DNA of 64,000 bases from Folioceros fuciformis (GCA_049999805.1 JBNGIO010006246.1:275587-339586); one strand, 5' to 3'. Shown: positions 36,401-47,654, counted from the first letter of the stretch. The notes: generated from the sequence alone by a model not told the origin. Numbers and translations: made by a program.

Positions 36401-37188
36401 CAACATTTACCGCTCTCCTGGTTGCTTGCAGTCTTGCAGGATTGGTAAGTGAGGGTAAGCAGTACTTAAACATGATGGTGGAAAAATACTCCATCTCCCC
36501 TGGAGTGGAACATTACACATGCATGGTGGACCTCCTTGGCCGGTCGGGGCACCTAGAAGAGGCAGAAAATGTGTTGCTCAATATGCCTCTAATACCAGAC
36601 AGCGTTGGGTGGATGTCACTGCTCAGTGCTTGTAAAACGCACGGGAACGTGGAGCTTGGAAGGCGTTGCTTCGATCAGCTGGTCCAGATTGACCCTCACC
36701 ATGCCGCTGCTTATGTGCTGATGTCAAATATATATGAGAGTGCTGGAAGGTGGAGGGATGTACATTATGTAGAATCTGTGAGAGAGAGAGCAGGGGCTCA
36801 GAAGAAGCTTGCGACAGCCTTTATTGAAGTGAACAATAAAGTGCATCAGTTCACAGTGGGGGCCGACAGGGCTGATACATCCGCGAAGCTGCAGAGTCTA
36901 AATGCAAGGGCGAAGGAGGACGCTGATGTGAGTTTGCAATCACTGTCTGATAAGGAGAGGGAGGATGCTCTTTGTGGGCACGCGGAGAAGTTGGCGTTGG
37001 CCTTTGGTCTTCTTAACACACCTGAAGGCGCAACACTGCTAGTGGTTAAGAATCTTAGAATGTGTCATCATTGCCACAGCGGGACTAAGATCATTTCCAG
37101 CGTCGAAAAGCGAGAGATTATTGTCAGAGATGCACATCGTGTTCATCACTTCCGGGGTGGAGTGTGTTCGTGTGGTGAGGATCGCTGA
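33433..37188 (+). CDS. PLS-class PPR protein with E and DYW-type deaminase domain
   Basis: It is a probable organelle C-to-U RNA editing factor, intronless as in most DYW genes. The first ATG is 33433 (the open frame begins at 33346). About 160 N-terminal residues have no PPR match and may include a targeting sequence. From about 33870 follow roughly nine PLS triplets of about 101 residues each, with recurring VDMYAKCGSLEDARxVFD, VVTWSAMIxGYAQ and FVSILKACxSIG. The E region and DYW domain follow, with GHAEKLALAFGLL (HxE zinc/catalytic motif), VKNLRMCHHCH and REIIVRDAHRVHHF. The domain is slightly short at the PG-box and ends CSCGEDR instead of CSCGDYW. The zinc ligands and catalytic Glu are intact, so deamination is likely possible. 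Confidence 0.92.
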   Translation: MADPSRSVNNRSNKVEFFLRASDAILVSKGPKANEALAIRCIVYSLSDRHRQSSNMPTPSTAHQERACGLGLLLTLDGLKRGYQGKNSLLLHPRRFPQALACSHKVMGIPLSGTALCRWYFCTPFFLGCRLTCLLVGYELCRLASGNDFEAWIKLCGEGQLIEAFEVLDLMERSGIKVPAEMLHHLLKQCVKRKNLGVGRRAHALSTKNGYESNSVLGAHFIRLYSLRGELLQAAQVFSRLPVPDTLAWNAIISAYSENRRAWQAIQLYHHMRQSNVRADDYTFVTVLKACSSARDLSAGKLVHSDVMEKGCKSNAFLDSILMDMYSKCGSLEDARQVFDSLSKRDVVTWTAMIAGYAQRGIGEEALKLFHSMLQDQVTPDSFTYVSILKACASIGVTQHGKQIHAQILQRGLETDSFIGSALVDMYAKCGSLDDARLLFDRLPKRNVVTWSAILNGYAQQGLGQDAFKLYEAMKQEGIMPDKFVFAIILKACASIGADQDGQRVYAEIMERGLQGEVVVGNTLVDMFVKCGNLEKARKVFDTLPVKSTMTWGTMFAGYAQQGLGHEAVKLYKSMQQQGLAPDQVAFVSILKACGTLGDKQEGQQIHAQIVDAGLQDNGFVGSALVDMYAKCGSLEDARKVFDSLPSKDLVTWSAMITGYTQHGFGHEALQLYLSMQQHGIVPDHVTFVTVLKACSSIGAIQEGKWIHSQIQERGLAADVFVGSTLVDMYAKCGSLEDAQGVFDRLPSKDVVTWSALIVGYAEHGLGDEALKLYERMQQDGMSQANEVTFTGILKACSIVGDLQKVKQVHADILDRGLEKSVIVGNTLIDTYAKCGSLDEARTVFDGLSEKDVVTWSSMIAGYAQYGLGLEALQLYMTMQLVGIIPDVVTAVIAVKACGSVGALHEGRQIHSHIVDKGLVQDLVVGNTLVDMYAKCGSLHEARTVFAEMPTRDVVTWNALINGYGQHNEYAMAIQCFKEMQEEGLGPDAATFTALLVACSLAGLVSEGKQYLNMMVEKYSISPGVEHYTCMVDLLGRSGHLEEAENVLLNMPLIPDSVGWMSLLSACKTHGNVELGRRCFDQLVQIDPHHAAAYVLMSNIYESAGRWRDVHYVESVRERAGAQKKLATAFIEVNNKVHQFTVGADRADTSAKLQSLNARAKEDADVSLQSLSDKEREDALCGHAEKLALAFGLLNTPEGATLLVVKNLRMCHHCHSGTKIISSVEKREIIVRDAHRVHHFRGGVCSCGEDR

Positions 37189-37613
37189 GGTCATTCAGGC
37201 AGATGGTACATCTCGCACACGCCAGGGTGTACGCAGATCAAGGATGACACTTCATATTTCCAATGTCGGCAGACGGGTCGAGGACTGACCGATCTCTGGA
37301 CTTCGAAATCGTACACCAAATGATACGGTTGTGCCGTCAGGTTGCTAAATTGGATATTGTAACCTGCGGAGTCTTCGAAGGGCTTGAAGTGGAGAGGTGT
37401 TGCTTATTCAATGGAGGGAAACCTCAAACGTGTAAACAGAGTTTGCCGTGGGAGCTCTCTCCATGGACCTTCTGAAGTGTTTTAGAAGTAACGGACACAA
37501 ATTTCCAACCGAAGAGCACCCTCTTGTGATATTCATCTGTAAGATCTGGGTTCAGCTAGGTTGACATCTACCGCATAGCATCTGGTGCCCGTAGTGAAAG
37601 AACACGGAACGTC
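37189..37613. other. Spacer between convergent PPR genes
   Basis: The 3' flanks of two convergent genes meet here. No gene is supported, although the minus-strand PPR may have a further exon here (donor at about 37632). Confidence 0.45.
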
Positions 37614-39563
37614 TCATCTTTGTTTAACACTTACAATGTGTTCCCATCGTCCATCAAGAGACGCAACCTGCTCCTTCTGAACAGGAGAGATGTGGACCCG
37701 CTTGTCAAGTACTGGGGCACTCGGCTTCTTCTTCACAGTTGCTATGTGCTCCCACTTTTGAGGTCCAGGAGCAGCTACCTTCTTTTGGACAGCAGCTACG
37801 AGGTCCCGCGTTTCAAGATCAGCAGCACTCACCGCCTTCTTCATAGTTGCTATGTGCTCCCAATCACCAGGCACGGGGGCAGCTATACTGTTTGATTGAG
37901 TCCCCTCGGCTGCTTTGGTCTCCTTCCCAAACCCACATCTTTTGTACATCAGCAGTACTGCCGTATCCAAGTCAGAATCTGGCTCCACCAGAATCTTTGC
38001 AGCCTGAGATTGAAGCCATTTGCCAACCTCTACCGCTGCTGGTACTGTACAAGCTTCTAGCAGTTTGATGAATGTGGTCTGTGTTGGTGTGTGTCCATCT
38101 TGTAGCATGCGAGGGAAGAGCTCATACGTTTCTCCGTACTCTCCGTTCAAAATATATCCTGCAATCAGCATGCTCCAAGTAACGACATTCTTGCGGGAAA
38201 GACTGTCAAATATCTGGCGGGCTTGTTGCATATTCCCAAAGCTTGCATACATGTGAATTAGATTGGTGCCAACACTTACATCAGTTTCAAGTCCAACCTT
38301 TCTGACAATAGCGTGGATCTGTGTTCCCTCAACAACAGCTGCATCTTTCGCGCATGCAACCAGTACTGCGCCGTAGGAAGATCGATTTGGGCGGACTCCT
38401 TCGAGCTGCATCTGCTGGAAGAGCTCACGAGCCTCCTTGCACAAGCCATACTGATTGCAACCTGAAATCATAGCTGTCCAGGAAACGACATCTCGTGTCG
38501 ACAGCTTCCTGAACACGATGTGGGCATCAAGTATGGCTCCACATCTAAGATACATGCATTGGACTGCAGTTCCCACGATAACATCCGACTCAAATCCCCT
38601 TTGTACAACATCTCTGTGAATCAGCTTGCCGTGATTCAAATGCCCCGCATCGGTGCAAGCATTGAGAACACACACATATGTGATCTTGGTTGGTTTCACA
38701 CCTGCACTCTGCAACTTCCGATAGAGTGTGAAGGCCTTCAAAGTATGCCCATTACTGGCATAGCCAGCGATCATTGCATTCCATGACACCACGTCCCTCC
38801 TCAGCATGCTGTCAAATACCTGGCGTGCTGCCTCTACATTCTGACATTTAGAATACATGTCAATCAGGGAATTCTGCACAAACTGGTTTAGATTAAGCCC
38901 CTCATCACAGATGAGCCTGTGAACTCGCTCACCATCCTCTAGACTTCTCAACTTTGCACAAGCGCTAAGCACAGAAACAAGAAGCTGACCAGATGGCTTC
39001 ACATCAGAGTCCTGCATCTCGAAGAACAAGTTCAACCCTTCTCTACCTTGATCATTTAGCACATAACCAGTTATCATTGCAGTCCAAGAAAACAAATTAC
39101 GCCTTTCCATACTATCGAATTCCCTCCGAGCACGCTCTGTGTGGTTGCAGGATGTGTACAAGCGGATGAGATTGTTCCTGAAATATTTGTTGGCATACAG
39201 ATTATGTTTGATCAACAACGTGCGTACCCTCTCGCCCTCTTTGAGCACTTTCCTTTTTATACAGGTCTGCAAGATCAGACCAATCGTCTCGCTGTCAACC
39301 TGTAGGTCATGCTCATCTATTAGGTTCAGTGCCGAAGCCAGCCTACCCTGGTAACAGAGTTTCCGGACATCCAGGGCAACCGCCCTTGAAATCTCTGTGG
39401 GTGCAAGCCCACCTATCAGCTCAGGACCCGACACATTTTCCACCTCATGCAGAACTTCTGTGGCCAGTGCTGCCCGAGCAGCAAATCCATTTGAGCCGAT
39501 ACCCTGCATCATGGGGCCTCTTGCATCCACACGCTGAAGCCTGACACATCTGACCAGTCGCAA
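37614..39563 (-). CDS. PLS-class PPR protein with a novel repeated C-terminal tail
   Basis: It is a predicted organelle RNA-binding protein of 649 aa read as one exon. About 90 N-terminal residues are followed by PPR repeats from about residue 68, including LIRLYTSC, LFSWTAMITGYV, SLIDMYSKC, VVSWNAMIAGYAS and VVTWSMLIAGYI. There is no E or DYW domain. Instead the last 100 or so residues are a Lys/Ala-rich tail with about five copies of an 18-20-residue unit; the clearest are DWEHIATMKK, KWEHIATVKKK and RWEHIVSVKQR. I recognise no known domain there. The final WEHI codons overlap a perfect donor (ATT/GTAAGT near 37632), so the protein may continue through an unseen exon rather than stop at 37614. 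Confidence 0.85.
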   Translation of the reverse strand: MRLVRCVRLQRVDARGPMMQGIGSNGFAARAALATEVLHEVENVSGPELIGGLAPTEISRAVALDVRKLCYQGRLASALNLIDEHDLQVDSETIGLILQTCIKRKVLKEGERVRTLLIKHNLYANKYFRNNLIRLYTSCNHTERARREFDSMERRNLFSWTAMITGYVLNDQGREGLNLFFEMQDSDVKPSGQLLVSVLSACAKLRSLEDGERVHRLICDEGLNLNQFVQNSLIDMYSKCQNVEAARQVFDSMLRRDVVSWNAMIAGYASNGHTLKAFTLYRKLQSAGVKPTKITYVCVLNACTDAGHLNHGKLIHRDVVQRGFESDVIVGTAVQCMYLRCGAILDAHIVFRKLSTRDVVSWTAMISGCNQYGLCKEARELFQQMQLEGVRPNRSSYGAVLVACAKDAAVVEGTQIHAIVRKVGLETDVSVGTNLIHMYASFGNMQQARQIFDSLSRKNVVTWSMLIAGYILNGEYGETYELFPRMLQDGHTPTQTTFIKLLEACTVPAAVEVGKWLQSQAAKILVEPDSDLDTAVLLMYKRCGFGKETKAAEGTQSNSIAAPVPGDWEHIATMKKAVSAADLETRDLVAAVQKKVAAPGPQKWEHIATVKKKPSAPVLDKRVHISPVQKEQVASLDGRWEHIVSVKQR

Positions 39564-40579
39564 ATGTCAACCAAGCTGTAAGAAATCCAAAACCCCAGAA
39601 ACGGGTCAAGTCTAAAGACGTACCTGGCACTCAAGGCACCTTGAACTCCGCAAAGCACATTGTAGCAGGATGCATGATGCTGCCCAGAAACCCAAGCTCC
39701 AGACTGGAAAAACACAAGCCCACGGTGACAATCTTGAGTTGCGATGTAACCCCGCCTTCTGCCAGATTCAGGGTCATACAGTTCATGATTCATACCGTTC
39801 CCCTGTTTCGGCAGGTCCACACCAGTTGCTGCAACACATCTCCCCGCTTCTTCCTAGCTGCTTCAAGATCCAGACAGGCCAACCCAGTCCAGTCTCTAGC
39901 TAGCTGCGATAGCCGCCAACACTGCGTTAACGTCTCAAGTGGAACCGACATTGTAGGGACGATAAATGCCCTCTACTAATCCAGAAGAATGGTGCCAAGA
40001 TCGTACCATTACGCAGTTCATGATGCAAGACGGAGAAGCTTGAACCTTGAGTTGGCGGTTGGGACATAGTATGGTGTGGCGAGATGAAGCAGGTTGCGAT
40101 GTTTGCAAATGGGCCCGACTAGGTGATTGTGCCTCAGCCCCAAGCATAGCCGGATTTACTGTCCGGCACAAATGCTAGAGCTCGACTAGTAAGCGTTTCC
40201 CGAAATCCAGTCGTTGGTCGATCAGACTCAACAGAAAAGTTTCAAAACTCCTCACCGATTTGGGCCATAATCCAGTGTGGCACCCCATCTGAGTGCACCT
40301 TTGGGATATACCATTTCCACTATCTAATGGTTGTCAAACAGGATAGCAGACATGTCTGGAAAAAACGCACCGATATGGTCAATGGCCCGAGCTAAGTGCA
40401 GGATGAAGATGCTCAGCTCGATCTGGCATGCAAGGCAATCCCGGGTTCTCACAGGCCTACCAGACGTAGATCTCTTCACGACCCGCTCTGTCATATGTGG
40501 GTTTGTGAACGACTCTGTACGTGTTCTGTTGATCAAGCGGGGCATTCGACCATTTTCACTTTGTGTCCAATCCGCAAGA
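39564..40579. other. Intergenic: PPR promoter and aminotransferase 3' flank
   Basis: No gene is supported. Overlapping small frames on the plus strand have no similarity and no repeats were seen. Confidence 0.5.
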
Positions 40580-42900
40580 CTATGCTCTGAAATGTATTAA
40601 GTCGGGGTTGATTTCCGGAGGTGAGGGTCTCTTAGAAGGATACTCTTCCAGGGATTTCGACAGGTTTATTGCATCCGCTAAGTATGCGGCATACTTCCTG
40701 CTGGCACTCATCTCCTGCTCCAGCTCCACATAAATGCTGCGAGTTTCGTTGCCATGGAGTTGTAAGGATCCGGACTCCTCAGCCCAGATTTCTTCCAGAA
40801 ACTTGCAACTGATGTGGCATTCCCCTGCTGTGGAAGCGGCAATGGGTAGGGGCACGACGAGGGTATTCAAACACGAGTCCTTCAAGGTCCACTCTCCAGT
40901 GTACCAGTCGAAGTCGTACAAGGGCAGAAATCTCTGACCCTGGTCAGCGACGAATTCTATGGCCGACAGAATGAAGTGGAACTCGTCGTCGGTTATGAAG
41001 AAGCCGAAGCTGAGCCTTGCCCACCCAGGCTTCACACCGATGTGGCCCTGCGGTAAGGAGACACATCCCATTATTAGTCCAGGACTGTTGGGTGGTCAGG
41101 AAACATAGCAAAACATAGCAGATTCTTGTTCCGCTCACCTTCCTAATCGCTTCCCGAAACGCCAAGGATTCGTCGTCGTCGATGTTCAGTAGGTAGTGGC
41201 CGTAAGGTGCTGCACAGGCACACCCAGCTCTCGCTTGTATCCCAAATAAATCATTCAATAGCCTAACAACAAAACGGCAGTGTAAAGGTTTCCCAACAGC
41301 TATTCTGCTCTCCCCGATGTTGTCAGAGCAGGCCTCCAGCTCTCTGGAGTACACCAGAAACGACAAAATGGCACATCGTTTCACTTCGGTGTTGCCAAGA
41401 ATGTGAACATAGGGATTCTTCTGCAGCCTCCTGATCGCAGTTGTGATGAAGTAGTGTTCTCTTTCGTCGATAAGGTCATGACCGATGAGCTCTTTCACCC
41501 AGAAAGCTAGAGCTGCCCTCACTTTTTGCAGTATGGGAGGTGTACCAGCGTCCTCTCGCTGCTCGATATCTTTGGCATAAATAGTATCCTGCAGAAAAGA
41601 GGCAGTCACGTTGACAAAGCTATGATCAATGCGCATGCAGTGCATGTGTTTCAGGGAAGTAGTGCCCGGAGATCACTGTAACAAAACACCTACAGCCTCA
41701 CCTTGGCATGCATGTTGACGTAATCTACGGTTCCACCTCCAGAAGTTGATGGGGGAAAGTCCTTCAGTAGGTACAGATCCTTTGTCATGACCAGAATTCC
41801 AGGGGATCCAGGGCCACCCAAAAACTTGTGAGGGCTCAGAACCACCGCATCATACCCATCCAGCTGCCCAGCACGCATGTCGATTCTGACATATGGGCCA
41901 CTGCAAATTGGACAAGGCGTTATCAGACCCGCAAGAAAGCAAGAAAGAGGAGCACTGCTGCTAGTGAGTTTAAACGGAGGTGTTAAAAGGCATGCCTAGC
42001 TGCAAAGTCGAAGCAGGCAAAGGCGCCGTGCTCGTGTAGAATGCAGGCTATGGCACGCGTGTCTGTTACCAGCCCAGTCACATTACTGGCGGCAGAAAAG
42101 GATCCCAGCTTTGGTCTGCTTCGATAATTTGGATCCTTGAGGGCTGCTCTCAACTTCCTCATATCCAGGCCACTGCCATCATCATTCATAGGTATCTCTA
42201 TGACCTGCACTTCACGCAACGGAGTTTTGTTCATCCCAACTATTTTCTGGCTGCAAATGGCAAACTCTGGTGAAACCGTCATACCTCAGCCAAACTCTCG
42301 CGCCAAGAAAGCAGATTTGAGTGGTGTTCATATGGTCCCACAAACACCACCCACTTTTCAGCGTCAACCAGCATTTCCCCAACTCTTGAGGTCAGAATTG
42401 ACGGCACACATACTCCCAAGCATTCCTGAAGCCTTTTCAAAGCTGCTGTGGTCCCACTTCCACAGTAAAATATAGCTTCGTCTCGTGTGGCCCCAAGGCA
42501 ATGCTTAATGAAGTCGCTTGCCTCATGAGCAGCATAGGTCATGGCTTTCCCCACATGACTGTCTTCTGTGTGGGTATTGCCTGCGAGAACAGAAATTACA
42601 GAAACCAAGTTCATTGGCATCTTTCCTCGGTGCACAAGCGAATACTCCAATTTCCAGCAAACAAAGGCTGAATTAAAGTAGACGCACCATAGAATGGAAG
42701 TAAGGTCTGCGCTATGAAGTTCTCCACGTGGAGAAGGGGCTGGCCCGACGCTGTGTGATCCGCATAGGTGAGCAGCCGTGTGGTCCCAAATGCCGTCCGA
42801 AACTCTATTGCTCGTCCTGGAATTTGAGACCTTATCCAAGCACATGCAGCTGCCTCGCTTGGTTTCTCATTCTTCCAGATAGGTGGCAGCAATTCATCAT
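40580..42900 (-). CDS. PLP-dependent class-V aminotransferase / cysteine desulfurase-like domain (fused downstream of ABCG)
   Basis: It belongs to the aminotransferase-V fold, related to cysteine desulfurases and selenocysteine lyases; the actual reaction is unknown. The domain starts in the exon shared with the ABCG gene (WIRSQIPGRAIEFRTAFGTT, then LTYADHTASGQPL) and continues from about 42580 with NTHTEDSHVG, IFYCGSGTTAALKRLQE, VVFVGPYEHHSNLLSWRESL, FSAASNVTGLVTDT, CFDFAA, the PLP-lysine motif VVLSPHKFLGGPGSPGILV, GGGTVDYV, a Cys-containing loop GCACAAPYGHYLL and a C-terminal small domain with GWARLSFGFFITDDEF. Exon joins are GT-AG, for example TATG/GTGCGT at 42688. No Met lies between ABCG TM6 (43135) and the exon after 42688, so an independent protein would lack its conserved N-terminus. 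Stop at 40580. Confidence 0.87.
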
Positions 42901-45900
42901 TTTCCAGAGTCAGCTTGAGAGGCAACACAGCATCGCCTGCCGATGTTCTCCTTGTCAACCATCTCCCTTTCCAACGGGTCAAGGTTTGATGCGGAGACCT
43001 TGGAACGACTTTGCAACCTCTTCGTCTTGCTGAAAAGAACGTGAGAGCTGGTCTCAAGTTCTCACTCAGCTTGACTGTGATGTAGAACAGGGCACGGTAG
43101 AGAAAGACTTGTATAAAAACGATACCCAGGTTCATCCATTTTCCCCGGCCATCAGGCACTTGGAAATCCCTGTACACTATGTCTTCTCCTCTGATCAACT
43201 GCTGATTCAGTGGATAACCTTTGGACTTGAACGTCAGTCCCAGAAAGTCGTTCTCGTATAACCCCTGCACCCATAGCACAGTCGGTAACACACGTTTCAT
43301 GACAAAAGCGTATAACTGCTGCGATCTGTCACTCCTGACCTGAAATCCGTAGGTGTGAAACGCAATGTATGACATAGGATACCGCCAGATTGGTTTAGGC
43401 AAATCCCGAGGAAGGCGGAAAAAGCCTCCATTAAGCATAAGGAAACCCTGCAGCACACGAGGTGTCATGCACGTATCTAGACTTCGAATGAGAGGGATTT
43501 TTTCAAGGCGTCTTGAGTCTCGAGGGGATATGTCTTGAGTCTGTCAAGATGTTCCGTCTCGCAAGGGGTTGAGTGGCGAACCTGAATTCCAGCTCCTACG
43601 ATGATTCCCATGAGGAAGTTTGGAATGACTGCCGAGATGGCCATCATCATGCCCTCCACGGCAGATGTAGTTGCAAAGATCACGAGGACGAAGTAAGAGA
43701 AGTGAATGATGCCCGGATGCAGGCCCACTAGGAAGTACATGGCCGCTCCGGAAACACAGGCAATGAGTAACAGAAACGGCAAAGAAGATAGGGTGTTGCT
43801 CATCACAAAAGCTCCAACTCCATAGTGCCCGTTGAGTCGCTCCCGAGAGAACACCTAGAACTCCCCCACATCAGCATCTTTCTTCAGAAGGAGAAACGTG
43901 AATTGGAACTTGACTTGCTGCAATAGCTCCACTTGCCTTCATCTCTTCTACGAACGAAGGGAATCCACCGATTGCCATGAAGGTCAGGAATGCAATCACA
44001 AATGACAAGCTTGAAGCTCTTGCCTGTGTGACGTTTCAGACATGTGCAACACTTTCAGCGAACACTTACAGCAAATGGCCTATCAAGTACCGTGATCTAT
44101 GGAACGGAAGAGGAAATCCAGATCGATAAAGCAAACTTGAGAGACGAATTCATGGATACCTGAATGGCATCGTAGTCGGTGCCAACATCATAGTATATAG
44201 TTCCAATGGCAAGGCACAGTGCAACGTACATCAAAAGGCGAAGCCAGTAATAGCCCAAATCTCTTGACATGTTTGTGAAGGACCTGCGAGTGAGTGTGTA
44301 GCACTGCATCAAGGCGTTTGCTTTAGTTCCGGCTGATTCCCACATTGGCCCATTCTGCAAAACAAGGTTGAATTCCAAGCGTGAACACTGCGCTCCTGCA
44401 CTCCAAGTCGCACAGATCTCAAATTGAAGTCTAGCAGTGTCCTTGAACATCACTTTGGAATCCAGATATAACAATACCGACCATCTCAGCGATCTGCCGA
44501 GCCTTCTCTTCAGCAAGCTTGAAGTAAGAGGACGTGCTGTAATTGGCCACAAGAATTTCCGTGCGTTGAGATGTGGAAATGGCACGTAGGGGTTGAGCTT
44601 GCTCAAGATCAATGTCGTGGTTCCCTCCAGCAACATCCTGCGAGCATTTCATCCAACAGTCCTAAGACACCGAAAGCGCTAGATATTTCAGCTAGCTGGC
44701 CGCGGGAAACAGGGAAACAATCTTTCACCTTCTGAAATTGGGCACTCGTTGGAATAGCTGCCGACACATGGTCAAAGTCCGAATTGATTGCGCGAAGGAA
44801 ATGATCAGCAGGATTGCGCCATTGCGGACAAGGTAATCCCACATCCTCAAAATGCTGCTCGAGATCGTAACAAGACACAGGCCAACAAGAAAGGAGCCTT
44901 CAGTATGATTGTGCATGAGGTGAGATGCTCTTGAACCGGCCGTGAAACTTTTACCTGGTGAGCTTCCGCAGCTGAACCGAAGTATACAGTCTTCCCTCCA
45001 GAGATGAGCAAAAGGATGTCGAAGAGTTCGAACACCTCACTGCAAGGCTGGTGAAGGGAGGTGATGATGGTACGGCCATCTCGAGCCAGATTCTTCAACG
45101 CGGTTGTCACAAAGAAGGCTGCAGCACTGAAAGTCTTCAAGCATTCAATTACGCAAGCTAGCACCATTCTGAATTGATTGCACTGCTACTTCAACGCGTC
45201 CTCAGATCATCCCAAACCAAATGCATGGAATCCAATGGCGCCGTGCGATGGAATGCAATCTCCGGACGTGTACCGTAGATACCTGTCCAAACCACTTGTG
45301 GGCTCGTCCAGAAGCAGTAATCGAGGCCTGGTGAGCAGCTCTAGAGCAATTGTCACTCGTCTCCGTTCACCACCACTTAAGCCTTTCATATGCCAATTGC
45401 CCACAGGGGTGTGGACAACATCACGCAGACCCATGTCGTTGATTGCGCTGTCGACAATGCCCATCTTTTCATTCCTTGACATCCCAGCCGGAAGCCGGAA
45501 GAAGGCACTGAACGTCAGTGTCTCCAAAACGGTTAGCGTTCCCAACAAGGTGTCGTTCTGTGTCACGTAAGCCTACAGTAACACACATTCTCCAGATTCT
45601 CAGACTTCACTTCGGCATCAAGACGATCCTCTGTGACGCGATGATGTGACATCCTCCGAATACAAATGCCCTCAGACTACTTTTGTCCCTCAAACCAACA
45701 ATATGTAAAACATCCTGCTCCACAAATCAAGACCACAAGACCGATCGTCCAAACACCTTACCGCAACACCGTAAGCAAGTCCCTGTCTCTTGCCATTCAG
45801 GAAGATGTCTCCTGTCTGCCTCACATTCTTGGACAGCCTCCCTACCAGTCCAACCACATCCGAGCCGGTGCAGTCAGTGGCAAACTTCCTTATTTGTCAT

Positions 45901-46259
45901 ATTCACTTCTTAGTGGACTGTAACAACTGATATCTTCCTTAGCCCCCATTTGTGTGCACAGCACCCCACTCCACGACTCAAACACCCTCAACAAACGTAG
46001 ACTTACCGGCCAGAGTGTCCAGAAGAGTGGACTTTCCAGATCCCGAGGGCCCCATTACAGCAGTAATGGTGCCAGGTTCAGCATAGCCTGTGAGGCCATC
46101 AATGAGAGTGTTCACGGTACCCCCCCAAGACACCGTGACAGACAGATTGGACCAAGCCAAGTAGGCACCCACTTCAACCTCCTTGCCTTTCCCTTTCCCT
46201 TTCCCTGTCCCCTTCCCTGGCCTCGGGCTGAGCTCCATCAATTTCCCGAGCACCAACAA
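42901..46259 (-). CDS. ABCG (white-brown complex) half-transporter, continuing into aminotransferase V
   Basis: It is an ATP-driven exporter; plant ABCG half-transporters move cuticle lipids, hormones or other small molecules as dimers. From Met 46259 (or 46235) a [12 protein letters not shown] N-terminus leads to Walker [13 protein letters not shown], then [14 protein letters not shown], signature LSGGERRRV, Walker [13 protein letters not shown] and H-loop [11 protein letters not shown]. Membrane exons include [56 protein letters not shown], the ABCG hallmark [29 protein letters not shown] and last [19 protein letters not shown]. About eleven exons. One intron uses a GC donor (AAG/GCAAGT at 43937/43936); another (43339-43265) is 75 nt and frame-neutral. 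After ARRR (43019), where relatives end, there is no stop: the exon runs in frame into the aminotransferase domain. Confidence 0.9.
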
Positions 46260-47654
46260 GTCCTACTCAAACCTCTGACAGATCCGGGTAGCCTTTACAG
46301 GCGACAGCTTCACTTTCTGCATCGATCAAATTCAAAATGATGCTCGTAAATGAGGCTCCATGTTTGGAGATTCATGTCACCAACCGGAAGCAACCATGGA
46401 TCACTACGCGTAGCGTTATGTACGAAATTCTGAGACTCTAAAGCGCAAAGTTGACGACGGATGAACGATACAAGTCCGCAACAAATGGCTCGCTCACCAC
46501 CCTAAACATTTTATAGAATAATTACAATGTTCCTTTTTTCACAATTTCCTAGAAACCGTGTGAGTTCTCACTTTCTATGTTCATTGTTCAGCTTTATTTA
46601 AACCAGAAAACTAGTGCATTCTAAATAACCCTTAAGTTTATTCAAGCTAGATACCTAGGGCTAGGAAGTATCTGTTTTATGTCGGAAGAGTACATGTCTT
46701 TAAATTCTAAGATACTTTTCACATATGTAATAAATTTTCATACCCACTCCATAATATATTATAACTATAATTATAATTAAATAAATAAGATTAAAGATGA
46801 TTGGTTGCAGGATACCTAATACCTACTAATAAAGATTATGAGGAGAATTATTATAAAACAAAGATGTCAAACCCATATACCCTAAAAGTAAGGGGAGACA
46901 ACCTAACCAAATGGAGTAGAAAACATTTCAAATTATAAATGGTATATTTTATAGTTATAATATATATAGTTTAATATGGAGAAATCCCAAAAAATTCTTT
47001 GTTCACATTAACTTCTAAATGACAACTTGTATGGATCAATCACTTTGTCTCTATCCATTCTACTTGAACTAATTCTTGAAGATCTAAAATTTTGTCATGC
47101 TTCACTTATCTCATGATGCACATCTCTACCCATGCTCAATGTTGAGTGTCTTAGTTTACATCCTCCATGACATCCAAGCTTACAACCAAGTCTTGGTTTA
47201 CAACCTTTCATGACATCCTCCATTGACCACCAAGCTTAGGTATAGTATAACATTGTGAGCTCATAGTTTGTTGTGAAGTTTAGGGTTTGTAAAGTTAGGT
47301 TGTAGGTATAAATGAAGACACCTAACAAAGTAAGTTGTGAGTGGTTTCATACGTATGGCAAACCATGGGTGACCTATTTATATTTACTACTCTTATCTAT
47401 TTCAAAAGATATATTTTTTTGTCTCAAATTCGATAAAACTTCATCACCTATTGGTTTGAGATGCTACTAACAAGCTCCCCATTTGTGACATGGGGTGATG
47501 CTAACTGAGTGCATGAACCACCTGATTACAACCCATTGGGAAAAAGGTCTCGTAATGATTTTAACAAGTATTGTTTAGGTTCCATTTGAGTATTGCTTCA
47601 TAATATTTAGGGTAGTTTGAAGTCTTTGTAATAATGCTTTTAAATAACAAAGAG

